A DNA stretch of 64,000 bases. Origin: Vibrio sp. NTOU-M3 (GTDB lineage Bacteria; Pseudomonadota; Gammaproteobacteria; Enterobacterales; Vibrionaceae). This document shows, one piece after another, positions 55,819-64,000 of this stretch. A program made the position numbers and the translations under genes. Within the stretch, counting starts at the first letter, position 1; each line of letters starts with the position of its first letter. The stretch is from positions 2,790,001-2,854,000 of the forward strand of contig NZ_CP162100.1 of assembly GCF_040869035.1 (NCBI RefSeq), written 5' to 3'. The notes under the pieces are model-generated. The model saw only the letters and a list, made by a program, of their open reading frames with translations. It ran no database searches and was not told the DNA's origin.

Positions 55819-56150
55819 CGTATCTACAGCCCTCTAAAAAATCCAAACTTATCACTCTCGATCAAAAGCTCATTTTTCGTTTAAGCTAAAGTCCTTTCTC
55901 TAAATACTTACCTCAAACCCGATTCGAAGTCTGCGCCACCCACTTATATATTTTGATGCCTTTCTTATTAAGTTACTTCAGTAACCACCTCCTTTGCTAA
56001 TTTTTTCGAACCAAAAATTTAATCTCAGTCATAGTTTGAAAGTTTGTTTGTATTCTCTCCTTTAGCTATTAATTAACATGCCGATATAGCTATTTAGAGT
56101 AGCAGTACCGTAACTCCGGTCACCAAGCTGCCTGAGCCAGAGAGGACTAT
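55819..56150 (+). promoter_or_regulatory. intergenic region upstream of the chemotaxis gene, candidate FliA promoter
   Basis: No gene seen. GCCGATAT at 56080-56087 matches the -10 of flagellar sigma-28 promoters (GCCGATAA) in seven of eight bases; the -35 partner (TTTA, 56061-56064) is poor. Confidence 0.4.
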
Positions 56151-57776
56151 ATGAAATTAAAAACACAAGCATATTTGCTGTCAGCCATTATCTTGGTTGC
56201 GCTATTAGCGTTGACAGCAACGGGGCTATGGACACTGCGTGTTGCTAGTAACTTAGACAACAAAGCACGCGTAACGGAACTATTCCGCAGTGCCTACAGC
56301 ATACTTACGGAAGTCGAAAAGATGTCCGTCGAAGGCATATTAGGTGAAGAGGAAGCAAAGGAACTCGCCACTCGCCTATTACGCAACAATATTTACAAAG
56401 ACAACGAATATGTTTATGTCGCAGATGATCAAATGACGTTTGTCGCAACGCCGTTAGATCCTCAGCTACATGGTACCAGTTTCCATGATTTCAAAGATGG
56501 TGATGGCAACAGTGTTGGCCAGCTAATTCTAGATGTGCTGGGCAACAAAACCAGCCAGATGGTTGAATACACGTGGACACAAAAGCAAGCTGATGGCTCA
56601 ATTGAAGAAAAACTATCTATTGCAGAAAAAACACCTCACTGGGGTTGGGTCGTTGGTACAGGCATCGGCTTTAATGAAGTGAACGCACGTTTCTGGTCTA
56701 CTGCACAATGGCAGTTGATCTTATGTCTTGTCATTGCAGGTAGTATTTTGGGCGTACTGATCATTTCCATTCGCAAAATGTTAGCGCTGCTCGGTGGTGA
56801 ACCCGTGGAAGTACGCAATGCTGTTCAAGCGGTTGCGAAAGGCCAAATCCAAGCCTCATTCCAAGAACAAGCTCCTGCTGGCAGTATCTATGAAGCAGTA
56901 CAGAACATGAGTAAATCGCTAGCGCAGCTTGTGACAAACTTAGATAGTTCGATGCACGCACTGCGTGATGAGCTTTCTCATGTTGAGCAACGTGCCGGTA
57001 GCATTGCTAACCTAACAGATTCACAGCAGCAATCGACTGAGATGATTGCAACCGCAATGACGGAGATGGCCTCTTCAGCCAATAACGTTGCAGAATCTGC
57101 GCGTGATACTGCAAGCAATACCGATGAAGCCGACAAACAGAGTCAGCATACCCAACATTTGATCCACAACACGGTAGAGAATATTCAAGGCTTGGCGCTT
57201 CAGCTTAATACCGCTAGCCAAGCGGTCTCAGATCTTGATAGCGATGTAAACAACATAGTAAAAGTTCTAGATGTGATTGGTGATATCGCAGAGCAAACTA
57301 ACCTACTCGCCCTCAACGCAGCGATTGAAGCAGCACGAGCAGGTGAACAAGGCCGTGGTTTTGCAGTGGTAGCAGATGAAGTTCGTAATCTTGCGGGACG
57401 CACGCAAGACAGCACTAAAGAGATCCAACAGATGATCAATAATCTGCAAGAAGGATCTCGCAATGCGATTCAAACCATGGAAATTTGTGCCGAAACCAGC
57501 CAAAGCACCGTAACTGAATCTCAAAGTGCTTCAGAAGCACTACAGCAGATAGTGGTTGCCTTAGAATCAATCAGCCAAATGAGCCACCAAATTGCTACGG
57601 CAGCGGCCGAGCAAACTCAAGTGAGTGATGATATTTCCCAACGTATTAACACAATCGAAGAGAGTGGTAATCAGTTAAGTGCAGTTGTTACCGAGAGTCA
57701 CAACAGTACACAAACACTGACAGGCTTAGCGAATGAACTAGAAAACTGGGTCAGCAAGTTTACTGTTAAACAATAA
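56151..57776 (+). CDS. methyl-accepting chemotaxis protein with single Cache sensor
   Basis: 541 residues: helix 1 (about 7-29), periplasmic sCache_2-type sensor ([19 protein letters not shown] … [14 protein letters not shown]), helix 2 (about 186-206), then a methylation/signalling coiled coil. The signalling tip is canonical ([26 protein letters not shown], given in part). No C-terminal CheR/CheB pentapeptide. AGAGGA precedes the ATG. It sits between two tRNA clusters and ends in its own terminator. Ligand unknown; small carboxylates are typical of this sensor type. Confidence 0.94.
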   Translation: MKLKTQAYLLSAIILVALLALTATGLWTLRVASNLDNKARVTELFRSAYSILTEVEKMSVEGILGEEEAKELATRLLRNNIYKDNEYVYVADDQMTFVATPLDPQLHGTSFHDFKDGDGNSVGQLILDVLGNKTSQMVEYTWTQKQADGSIEEKLSIAEKTPHWGWVVGTGIGFNEVNARFWSTAQWQLILCLVIAGSILGVLIISIRKMLALLGGEPVEVRNAVQAVAKGQIQASFQEQAPAGSIYEAVQNMSKSLAQLVTNLDSSMHALRDELSHVEQRAGSIANLTDSQQQSTEMIATAMTEMASSANNVAESARDTASNTDEADKQSQHTQHLIHNTVENIQGLALQLNTASQAVSDLDSDVNNIVKVLDVIGDIAEQTNLLALNAAIEAARAGEQGRGFAVVADEVRNLAGRTQDSTKEIQQMINNLQEGSRNAIQTMEICAETSQSTVTESQSASEALQQIVVALESISQMSHQIATAAAEQTQVSDDISQRINTIEESGNQLSAVVTESHNSTQTLTGLANELENWVSKFTVKQ

Positions 57777-57793
57777 ACGTTCCTCAAACGAAG

Positions 57794-57820
57794 AAAAGCA
57801 CGCATCTTTGCGTGCTTTTT
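57794..57820 (+). terminator. terminator of the chemotaxis gene
   Basis: AAAAGCACGCA / TGCGTGCTTTT with a TCTT loop. Confidence 0.9.
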
Positions 57821-57957
57821 TATTCACTGAGGCTATTTTTTTCTACTACAGCCCCTTAACTTATCCTGCTAGCTTGCGCACTTCCTCTCCTAAATGGGCA
57901 AAAACAGCCCATTAAGTATAGAAAAGCAACAAACGATATTTTTTTTGCAATTTAATG

Positions 57958-57986
57958 TTGACCTCAAACGCGAAAAGCCGTTTAAT
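57958..57986 (+). promoter_or_regulatory. promoter of the second tRNA cluster
   Basis: TTGACC (57958-57963), 17-bp spacer, TTTAAT (57981-57986); shares GCGAAAA-CCGTTTAATA text with the first cluster's promoter. Confidence 0.85.
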
Positions 57987-57996
57987 ACGTCTCGTT

Positions 57997-58072
57997 GCCC
58001 GGATAGCTCAGTCGGTAGAGCAGAGGATTGAAAATCCTCGTGTCGGTGGTTCGATTCCGCCTCCGGGCACCA
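57997..58072 (+). tRNA. tRNA-Phe (GAA)
   Basis: Identical to the copy at 55382 (acceptor GCCCGGA / TCCGGGC, anticodon GAA, encoded CCA). Confidence 0.97.
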
Positions 58073-58125
58073 CAATTTGATATTGTTGGTGTTTATAAAC
58101 ACGAGCACTTTGAAGAATAAAGTGT

Positions 58126-58201
<76 letters not shown>

Positions 58202-58209
58202 TTTATTGT

Positions 58210-58285
58210 TCCCCCTTAGTTCAGTTGGTAGAACGGCGGACTGTTAATCCGTATGTCGCAGGTTCGAGTCCCGCAGGGGGAGCCA
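58210..58285 (+). tRNA. tRNA-Asn (GTT)
   Basis: Same sequence as the copy at 55707. Confidence 0.97.
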
Positions 58286-58320
58286 CTTTTCGTTAATATG
58301 CTTAAGCTTATTAACCAAGT

Positions 58321-58396
<76 letters not shown>

Positions 58397-58404
58397 TTTA
58401 TAAT

Positions 58405-58480
58405 TCCCCCTTAGTTCAGTTGGTAGAACGGCGGACTGTTAATCCGTATGTCGCAGGTTCGAGTCCCGCAGGGGGAGCCA
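58405..58480 (+). tRNA. tRNA-Asn (GTT)
   Basis: Third copy of the same tRNA-Asn, last of the cluster. Confidence 0.97.
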
Positions 58481-58488
58481 CTTTAGAG

Positions 58489-58515
58489 AAAGCCTCATCA
58501 TTTGATGAGGCTTTT
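58489..58515 (+). terminator. terminator of the second tRNA cluster
   Basis: AAAGCCTCATCA / TGATGAGGCTTT followed by Ts; near copy of the hairpin at 55789. Confidence 0.9.
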
Positions 58516-58693
58516 TCGTATCTGTTACTTCAATAGCTAGACTAGTCGCCCACGAGAGTTACACCGAGGAGCGACTTTTAGAAGAAGCTAAATTAATCCA
58601 ATATCTCCCGTTAAGAAGCCGAGAATGCATGTCAGCATTCATTATCCACATCCCTAACTCCTTTAGCCCACTAGCAACACACTACAGGTACAA

Positions 58694-58722
58694 AAAAGCC
58701 CCAGTCGATACGACTGAGGCTC
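58694..58722 (-). terminator. plsC terminator
   Basis: On the minus strand AGCCTCAGTCG / CGACTGGGGCT (one mismatch) followed by TTTTTT. Confidence 0.82.
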
Positions 58723-58742
58723 CATACAAATTTCAACCTGAA

Positions 58743-59483
58743 TTAGGCTTTAGCGTCTTTACGCTGATTTAGCATTGCCACTTCTTCATCAAGTTGTTCT
58801 AACTTACCTTTCATCTGCTCACGACAGGTATTGGCAAGTTCACGGATGTTTTCTTTCTTATACCCTTCCGTACTCACTGGTGGCAGCATTTCTACAATCA
58901 CGTGGCCATTGTTCCAGCGATTTAGCTTAATACCGTCTGTCGAGCTACATACGATTGGGATCACCGGAACTTGAGCGCCAATCGCAGCATGGAAGGCACC
59001 AGTCTTAAACGGCAGTAAACCACGGCCACGAGAGCGCGTTCCTTCAGGGAACATCCATACCGAAACATCGCTCTGTTTCATGCTATCGACAACTTGATCA
59101 ATTGTGCCTTTGGCTTTAGTTCGGTTCGCACGGTCAATCAAGATATTCCCTGAAAGCCAGTACAACTGACCAAATAAAGGAAGCCAAGCAAGGCTCTTTT
59201 TACCTACCGTAACCACCTTAGGAGTCACAGCAGCAGAAACGGTAAACATATCCCAGTTATTTTGATGGTTAGCGATATAAATATGCTGCCCTCGACGATA
59301 AGCGTCTTCAGGAATACGCAGTTCTAGCTTTACCCCAAATACTCGGGACATCTTGGCAAATAGGCGACCAAAAGTAAAAACGTGCTTAGGGTTACGAGGG
59401 CTTAGCAAACAGTAGCCGCAACCAAATATGAACATGATAACAGCAAAAATCATCACTGCTATAACACGTAAAAGTGCAATCAT
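58743..59483 (-). CDS. plsC: 1-acyl-sn-glycerol-3-phosphate acyltransferase
   Basis: 247-residue inner-membrane enzyme making phosphatidic acid. N-terminal hydrophobic segment, then the acyltransferase boxes NHQNNWD (NHx4D) and FPEGTRSRG. ATG at 59483, seven bases after GGAG; the frame extends to 59543 without support. Next gene upstream is murA, with a terminator between. Confidence 0.94.
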   Translation of the reverse strand: MIALLRVIAVMIFAVIMFIFGCGYCLLSPRNPKHVFTFGRLFAKMSRVFGVKLELRIPEDAYRRGQHIYIANHQNNWDMFTVSAAVTPKVVTVGKKSLAWLPLFGQLYWLSGNILIDRANRTKAKGTIDQVVDSMKQSDVSVWMFPEGTRSRGRGLLPFKTGAFHAAIGAQVPVIPIVCSSTDGIKLNRWNNGHVIVEMLPPVSTEGYKKENIRELANTCREQMKGKLEQLDEEVAMLNQRKDAKA

Positions 59484-59548
59484 TCTTGTTCTCCGGGAAC
59501 AAATGAAACGTAAGAGAGCAACTCTTCGCTTCATGGTGTACAACGAAT

Positions 59549-59577
59549 AAAAAAGCCGAAACCTGAGTTTCGGCTCT
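59549..59577 (-). terminator. murA terminator
   Basis: On the minus strand AGCCGAAAC / GTTTCGGCT with a 4-base loop followed by TTTTT. Confidence 0.9.
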
Positions 59578-59594
59578 AGCTTCTCGGTGGCAGT

Positions 59595-60869
<1,275 letters not shown>

Positions 60870-61124
60870 TTACAGCGACATCAATTTCTTATCACGAGCC
60901 CACTCTTCTGGAGTGTAAGCTTTGATAGAAACCGCATGGATGTCATTTCTTTGGATATATTCCATCAGAGGTGCATAGATAAGCTGTTGCTTTTTAACGC
61001 GGCTCATTCCATCGAAGCTAGCATCAACAGCCACTACTTCGTAATGGCTTCCTTCGCCTTTTACGTGTATTTCTTCTAGTTTTAGTGACTCTTCTAATAT
61101 CTGCTGTACTTGTGCGCTATCCAC
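60870..61124 (-). CDS. ibaG: BolA-family protein IbaG, GTG start
   Basis: 84-residue BolA-type protein with the conserved [26 protein letters not shown] region (helix-turn with the invariant R/K and H) and [13 protein letters not shown]. Works with monothiol glutaredoxins in iron-sulphur handling. It begins with GTG at 61124 after AGGGG. The place between mlaB and murA is conserved. Confidence 0.92.
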   Translation of the reverse strand: MDSAQVQQILEESLKLEEIHVKGEGSHYEVVAVDASFDGMSRVKKQQLIYAPLMEYIQRNDIHAVSIKAYTPEEWARDKKLMSL

Positions 61125-61136
61125 AATTCACCCCTG

Positions 61137-61448
61137 TTAAATACTTTGAATGTGTCCGGCTAAAAACTCTTTAATATTGCTTAACTGAATTAAGGTATTC
61201 AGCTGCTCCGGAACGAAGCTCAGCATTATATGACAGTTTTGTTTTTTTGCATGCTCTATTAGGTGGATTAACATCACCATTCCAGCAGAATCTATCCTTT
61301 CAACATGCTCTAGGGAGATATCCATTGTCACCCCTGTTGCTTGCCAACGTTGAATAAATTGCCATAGTGAGGGAACACTATCCCGGTCAATCACACCTAA
61401 CAAACACACTTTTTCACCGCATGATTGTTGCCATTGAGGATGACTCAT
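61137..61448 (-). CDS. mlaB: MlaB STAS-domain subunit of the Mla lipid transporter
   Basis: 103-residue STAS protein that stabilises the MlaF ATPase. Motif ERIDSAGMVMLIHLIEHAKK holds the typical D-S-A-G. Its ATG shares a base with the mlaC stop. Confidence 0.92.
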   Translation of the reverse strand: MSHPQWQQSCGEKVCLLGVIDRDSVPSLWQFIQRWQATGVTMDISLEHVERIDSAGMVMLIHLIEHAKKQNCHIMLSFVPEQLNTLIQLSNIKEFLAGHIQSI

Positions 61449-62083
61449 TAGCCTTTACTCTCAAATCGAATTGGCTTGGCTGCAAGCTCATTAAGCTCAT
61501 CCGCTACCGCAAGCACACCTTCTTGTCGAAGTTTACCGCTCCATTCGGATTGTTTGCTAGAAAGCAGACTAATACCTTCTGTAATCATATCAAATGCTTG
61601 CCATTCACCTTTTTTATCACGTCTCAACTTAAATTCGAGTTTGATATTCGGTCTTGGCGCGTCAACAATTTCGACACGAATACTGGTGATCCTTTTCTTG
61701 GAATCAAGCTTTGGCTCTGGCCCAAATTCAATTTGCTGATCTGTGTATTGCGTCAACACCTGCGCATAAGAGCTAACAAGATATGCTCGAAACGCTTTGA
61801 TAAACGCACCAACATCAGAACGTTTTGCTTTTTTTGCTTGTTGGCCAAGCAATTTCAGCGCCGCATACTTCTCGTTGATATACGGCATCAGTTCTTCTTC
61901 AACCACCACCTTAAGATGATCAGGATCCTGCTGAATTAAATCTTGCTCCGCTTTTAATCGCGCAAAGGTATGCTCCGATACCTGTCTCATCATTTGGTAA
62001 GGTTGAGTCTTATCAATCGTGATAGCCGAAGCGGAAAGAGCAACCATTGATAAAAATAGAGTAAGTACTAACTTCTTAAACAT
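61448..62083 (-). CDS. mlaC: MlaC periplasmic phospholipid carrier
   Basis: 211 residues with a signal peptide (MFKKLVLTLFLSMVALSASA). It shuttles phospholipids between outer-membrane MlaA and the inner-membrane complex. Text such as ALKLLGQQAKKAKRSDVGAFIKAFRAYLVSSYAQVL matches the Tol-Ttg2 family (shown by its motif, YAxxL). Confidence 0.93.
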   Translation of the reverse strand: MFKKLVLTLFLSMVALSASAITIDKTQPYQMMRQVSEHTFARLKAEQDLIQQDPDHLKVVVEEELMPYINEKYAALKLLGQQAKKAKRSDVGAFIKAFRAYLVSSYAQVLTQYTDQQIEFGPEPKLDSKKRITSIRVEIVDAPRPNIKLEFKLRRDKKGEWQAFDMITEGISLLSSKQSEWSGKLRQEGVLAVADELNELAAKPIRFESKG

Positions 62084-62086
62084 CCC

Positions 62087-62575
62087 TTATTCCTCAGAGT
62101 CTTTATCTGAACCACCTACGCTGTAGAGCACCTGCCCGATTAAGTCCTCTAATACCAGAGCTGACTTAGTATCTTCAATGAAGTCACCATCCACCAGCAT
62201 CTGTTCATCATCGAAGACAAAACCCGGTGTTAAACCGATATACTGTTCACCAATGAGGCCAGAAGTAAGTATTTGCACACTTGAGGTTTCTGGGAACTGA
62301 TCGTAATGGCTACTAATAGCCATCGTAACAACGGGTAGCAAGGAGTCCGTATCCAAAGCAATCGCAGTTACTCGGCCAACAACAACGCCCCCAACCTTAA
62401 CGGGAGAGCGAACTTTTAGGCTACCAACGTTATCAAACTCAGCCTTTAGCGCGTAAGTATGGTTAGAACCTATACCTTTCACGTCAGCAACTTGAAAAAT
62501 CATTACCAGAATTGCGCAAATTCCGGCAAGAACAAAGCTGCCAACCCATAATTCAGTTTTTCGAGTCTGTTGCAT
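62087..62575 (-). CDS. mlaD: MlaD MCE-domain substrate-binding subunit
   Basis: 162 residues: one N-terminal membrane anchor and one MCE domain (FDNVGSLKVRSPVKVGGVVVGRV; GLIGEQYIGLTPG). It forms a hexameric ring on MlaE that binds lipid. Confidence 0.95.
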   Translation of the reverse strand: MQQTRKTELWVGSFVLAGICAILVMIFQVADVKGIGSNHTYALKAEFDNVGSLKVRSPVKVGGVVVGRVTAIALDTDSLLPVVTMAISSHYDQFPETSSVQILTSGLIGEQYIGLTPGFVFDDEQMLVDGDFIEDTKSALVLEDLIGQVLYSVGGSDKDSEE

Positions 62576-62577
62576 GA

Positions 62578-63369
62578 TTAATTCCCAAACATCAATGCGG
62601 TTAGTACGAAGTCTAGACCAAGCACGGCCAGCGAAGAATGCACTACGGTTCGAGTCGTAGCACGGCTAATACCTTCAGAGGTAGGGATTGCATCGTATCC
62701 ATTAAACAGCGCAATCCAGGTAACAGTAAAAGCAAAGACCAAACTTTTGATCATACTATTACCAATATCTTGTCCTAATTCGACAGAGGCTTGCATTGCA
62801 GACCAGAAGCTCCCATGGTCAATCCCTTTCCAATCCACACCAACGAGCTGCCCTCCCCAAATGCCGACTGCCATAAAGATCATGGCGAGCAATGGCATTG
62901 AGATCACACCAGCCCAAAAGCGAGGAGCAATAACCCGCTTTAGCGGGTCGACTGCCATCATTTCCATGCTTGAAAGCTGCTCAGTGGCCTTCATCAAGCC
63001 GATTTCTGCGGTTAATGCAGACCCAGCCCGCCCCGCAAACAGTAATGCAGTTACAACAGGGCCAAGCTCACGCAATAACGAAAGCGCAACCATCTGACCA
63101 AGTGCACCTTCTGCGCCAAAATCCACCAAAATGACATAGCCTTGTAAGCTCAATACCATTCCGATAAATAGACCAGATAACACAATGATCGCCAATGATT
63201 GCACCCCAACGCTGTAGAGTTGCTTTATCAATAGTGGCAGATGCTGAATTGGTCTAGGCCTAGAAGCCAGTGCTCCGAACAGCATTAAGCTAGCGCGGCC
63301 AAATGCCTCGCTAATAGACATCGCTCGACGCCCCGTTGAGGCGACAAAATCAGTAAACTGAGACATCAT
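62578..63369 (-). CDS. mlaE: MlaE permease subunit
   Basis: 263-residue integral membrane protein with the family text [29 protein letters not shown] and [17 protein letters not shown]. Two adjacent ATGs (63369 and 63366) overlap the mlaF stop; either may be used. Confidence 0.95.
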   Translation of the reverse strand: MMSQFTDFVASTGRRAMSISEAFGRASLMLFGALASRPRPIQHLPLLIKQLYSVGVQSLAIIVLSGLFIGMVLSLQGYVILVDFGAEGALGQMVALSLLRELGPVVTALLFAGRAGSALTAEIGLMKATEQLSSMEMMAVDPLKRVIAPRFWAGVISMPLLAMIFMAVGIWGGQLVGVDWKGIDHGSFWSAMQASVELGQDIGNSMIKSLVFAFTVTWIALFNGYDAIPTSEGISRATTRTVVHSSLAVLGLDFVLTALMFGN

Positions 63370-64000
63370 GAGAACAAATCCATTTCTAGCGATTGAGCGG
63401 GAAAGCGAAACGGGACCGGACCGTCAGCATCACCATTGAGAAACTGCTGCACCTGAGGGTCTGAGTGATTACGTAACTCATCAGGCGTTCCTGCGGCAAT
63501 CACTTTGCCATTAGCCAAGATATAAACATGATCGGCGATACTCATAACTTCAGGAACATCATGAGAGACCACAATAGAAGTCACACCCAGTGCTCGGCTA
63601 AGGTTTCGGATCAATTCAACCAAAACCCCCATGGTAATAGGATCTTGGCCGACAAACGGCTCATCATACATAATCAAGCTTGGGTCAAGTGCAATGGCAC
63701 GTGCCAAAGCAGCTCGGCGAGCCATACCGCCAGACAACTCACTCGGCATTAATGTAGCTGCCCCTCGAAGCCCTACTGCTTCAAGCTTGAGCTTAACCAA
63801 AGTGTCTAATAAGGTTTCATCTAATCCAGTGTGCTCACGCAGTGGAAAAGCGACATTGTCAAAGACATTGAGATCGGTAAAGAGCGCACCCGATTGAAAC
63901 AGCATGCTCATCTTTTTGCGTTCACGATAAAGATGTTTACGACTTAACGTAGGAATATTGTGCCCATCAAACCAGATTTCGCCTTGTTCTGGTAATAGCT
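63366..64000 (-). CDS. mlaF: MlaF ATPase subunit (5' end beyond window)
   Basis: ABC ATPase of the Mla system, cut by the window edge. Visible: Q-loop ([11 protein letters not shown]), signature LSGGMARR, Walker [14 protein letters not shown] and the switch His in VSHDVPE. The frame remains open to base 64000 (reading …[12 protein letters not shown]… upstream of an internal ATG at 63911), so the Walker A part lies outside. Confidence 0.95.
   Translation of the reverse strand, partial: LLPEQGEIWFDGHNIPTLSRKHLYRERKKMSMLFQSGALFTDLNVFDNVAFPLREHTGLDETLLDTLVKLKLEAVGLRGAATLMPSELSGGMARRAALARAIALDPSLIMYDEPFVGQDPITMGVLVELIRNLSRALGVTSIVVSHDVPEVMSIADHVYILANGKVIAAGTPDELRNHSDPQVQQFLNGDADGPVPFRFPAQSLEMDLFS

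Overview
The window is a stretch of a Vibrio-type gammaproteobacterial chromosome. Its right two thirds carry housekeeping genes in the order I know from Vibrio chromosome 1: glmS, a DeoR-family regulator, pykF, argP/argO, mscS, fba-pgk-epd, tkt, metK, sprT, endA, rsmE, gshB, yqgE, ruvX, pilU/pilT, yggS-proC-yggT-yggU, rdgB-hemW, glsA, trmB, mutY-yggX-mltC, tRNA clusters, plsC, murA-ibaG-mlaBCDEF. The genus assignment rests on gene order and protein resemblance only; I do not claim a species.

Positions 1 to 18490 are the right-hand part of a Tn7-like transposon inserted at its classical site. tnsA, tnsB, tnsC, tnsD and tnsE lie in canonical order (18377 down to 10660). The right terminus is at 18490, with three TnsB-type repeats behind it, and it stops exactly 25 bp beyond the glmS stop codon. 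No left end is visible, so the element continues past position 1.

The visible cargo is a set of metal-handling modules. (a) 180-3308: a copper operon of multicopper oxidase CopA, outer-membrane CopB and a periplasmic cupredoxin. (b) 3553-5687: a Mer-type cassette without mercuric reductase, made of a MerR-family regulator divergent from a GDCCVxC protein, a MerT-like membrane protein, a MerP-like periplasmic protein and a probable beta-barrel protein. It is driven by a textbook MerR-type promoter with a 19-bp spacer. (c) 7035-10507: a Cu+ P-type ATPase operon holding a MerR-family regulator, the pump and two very small proteins (37 and 24 residues) that are easily missed. Between b and c lie a degraded piece that resembles an IS3 transposase, a DUF3316 secreted protein and a gene-poor stretch. 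Together the modules would oxidise and bind periplasmic copper, pump cytoplasmic Cu+ out and take up or sequester a thiophilic metal.

Right of the element, central carbon metabolism dominates (glmS, pykF, fba, pgk, epd, tkt), with metK behind a MetJ-type operator. From 38.7 to 55.3 kb come DNA, RNA and redox maintenance genes. From 55.3 to 58.5 kb two related tRNA clusters (nine tRNAs: three each of Phe, Thr and Asn) flank a methyl-accepting chemotaxis gene. The window ends in the envelope operon murA-ibaG-mlaBCDEF, with mlaF cut off by the window edge.

The most interesting points are the Tn7-like element with its intact attTn7 junction, a terminator-like hairpin 5 bp before the tnsA start codon, the merA-less Mer/GDCCVxC cassette, and the micro-proteins of the copper-pump operon.
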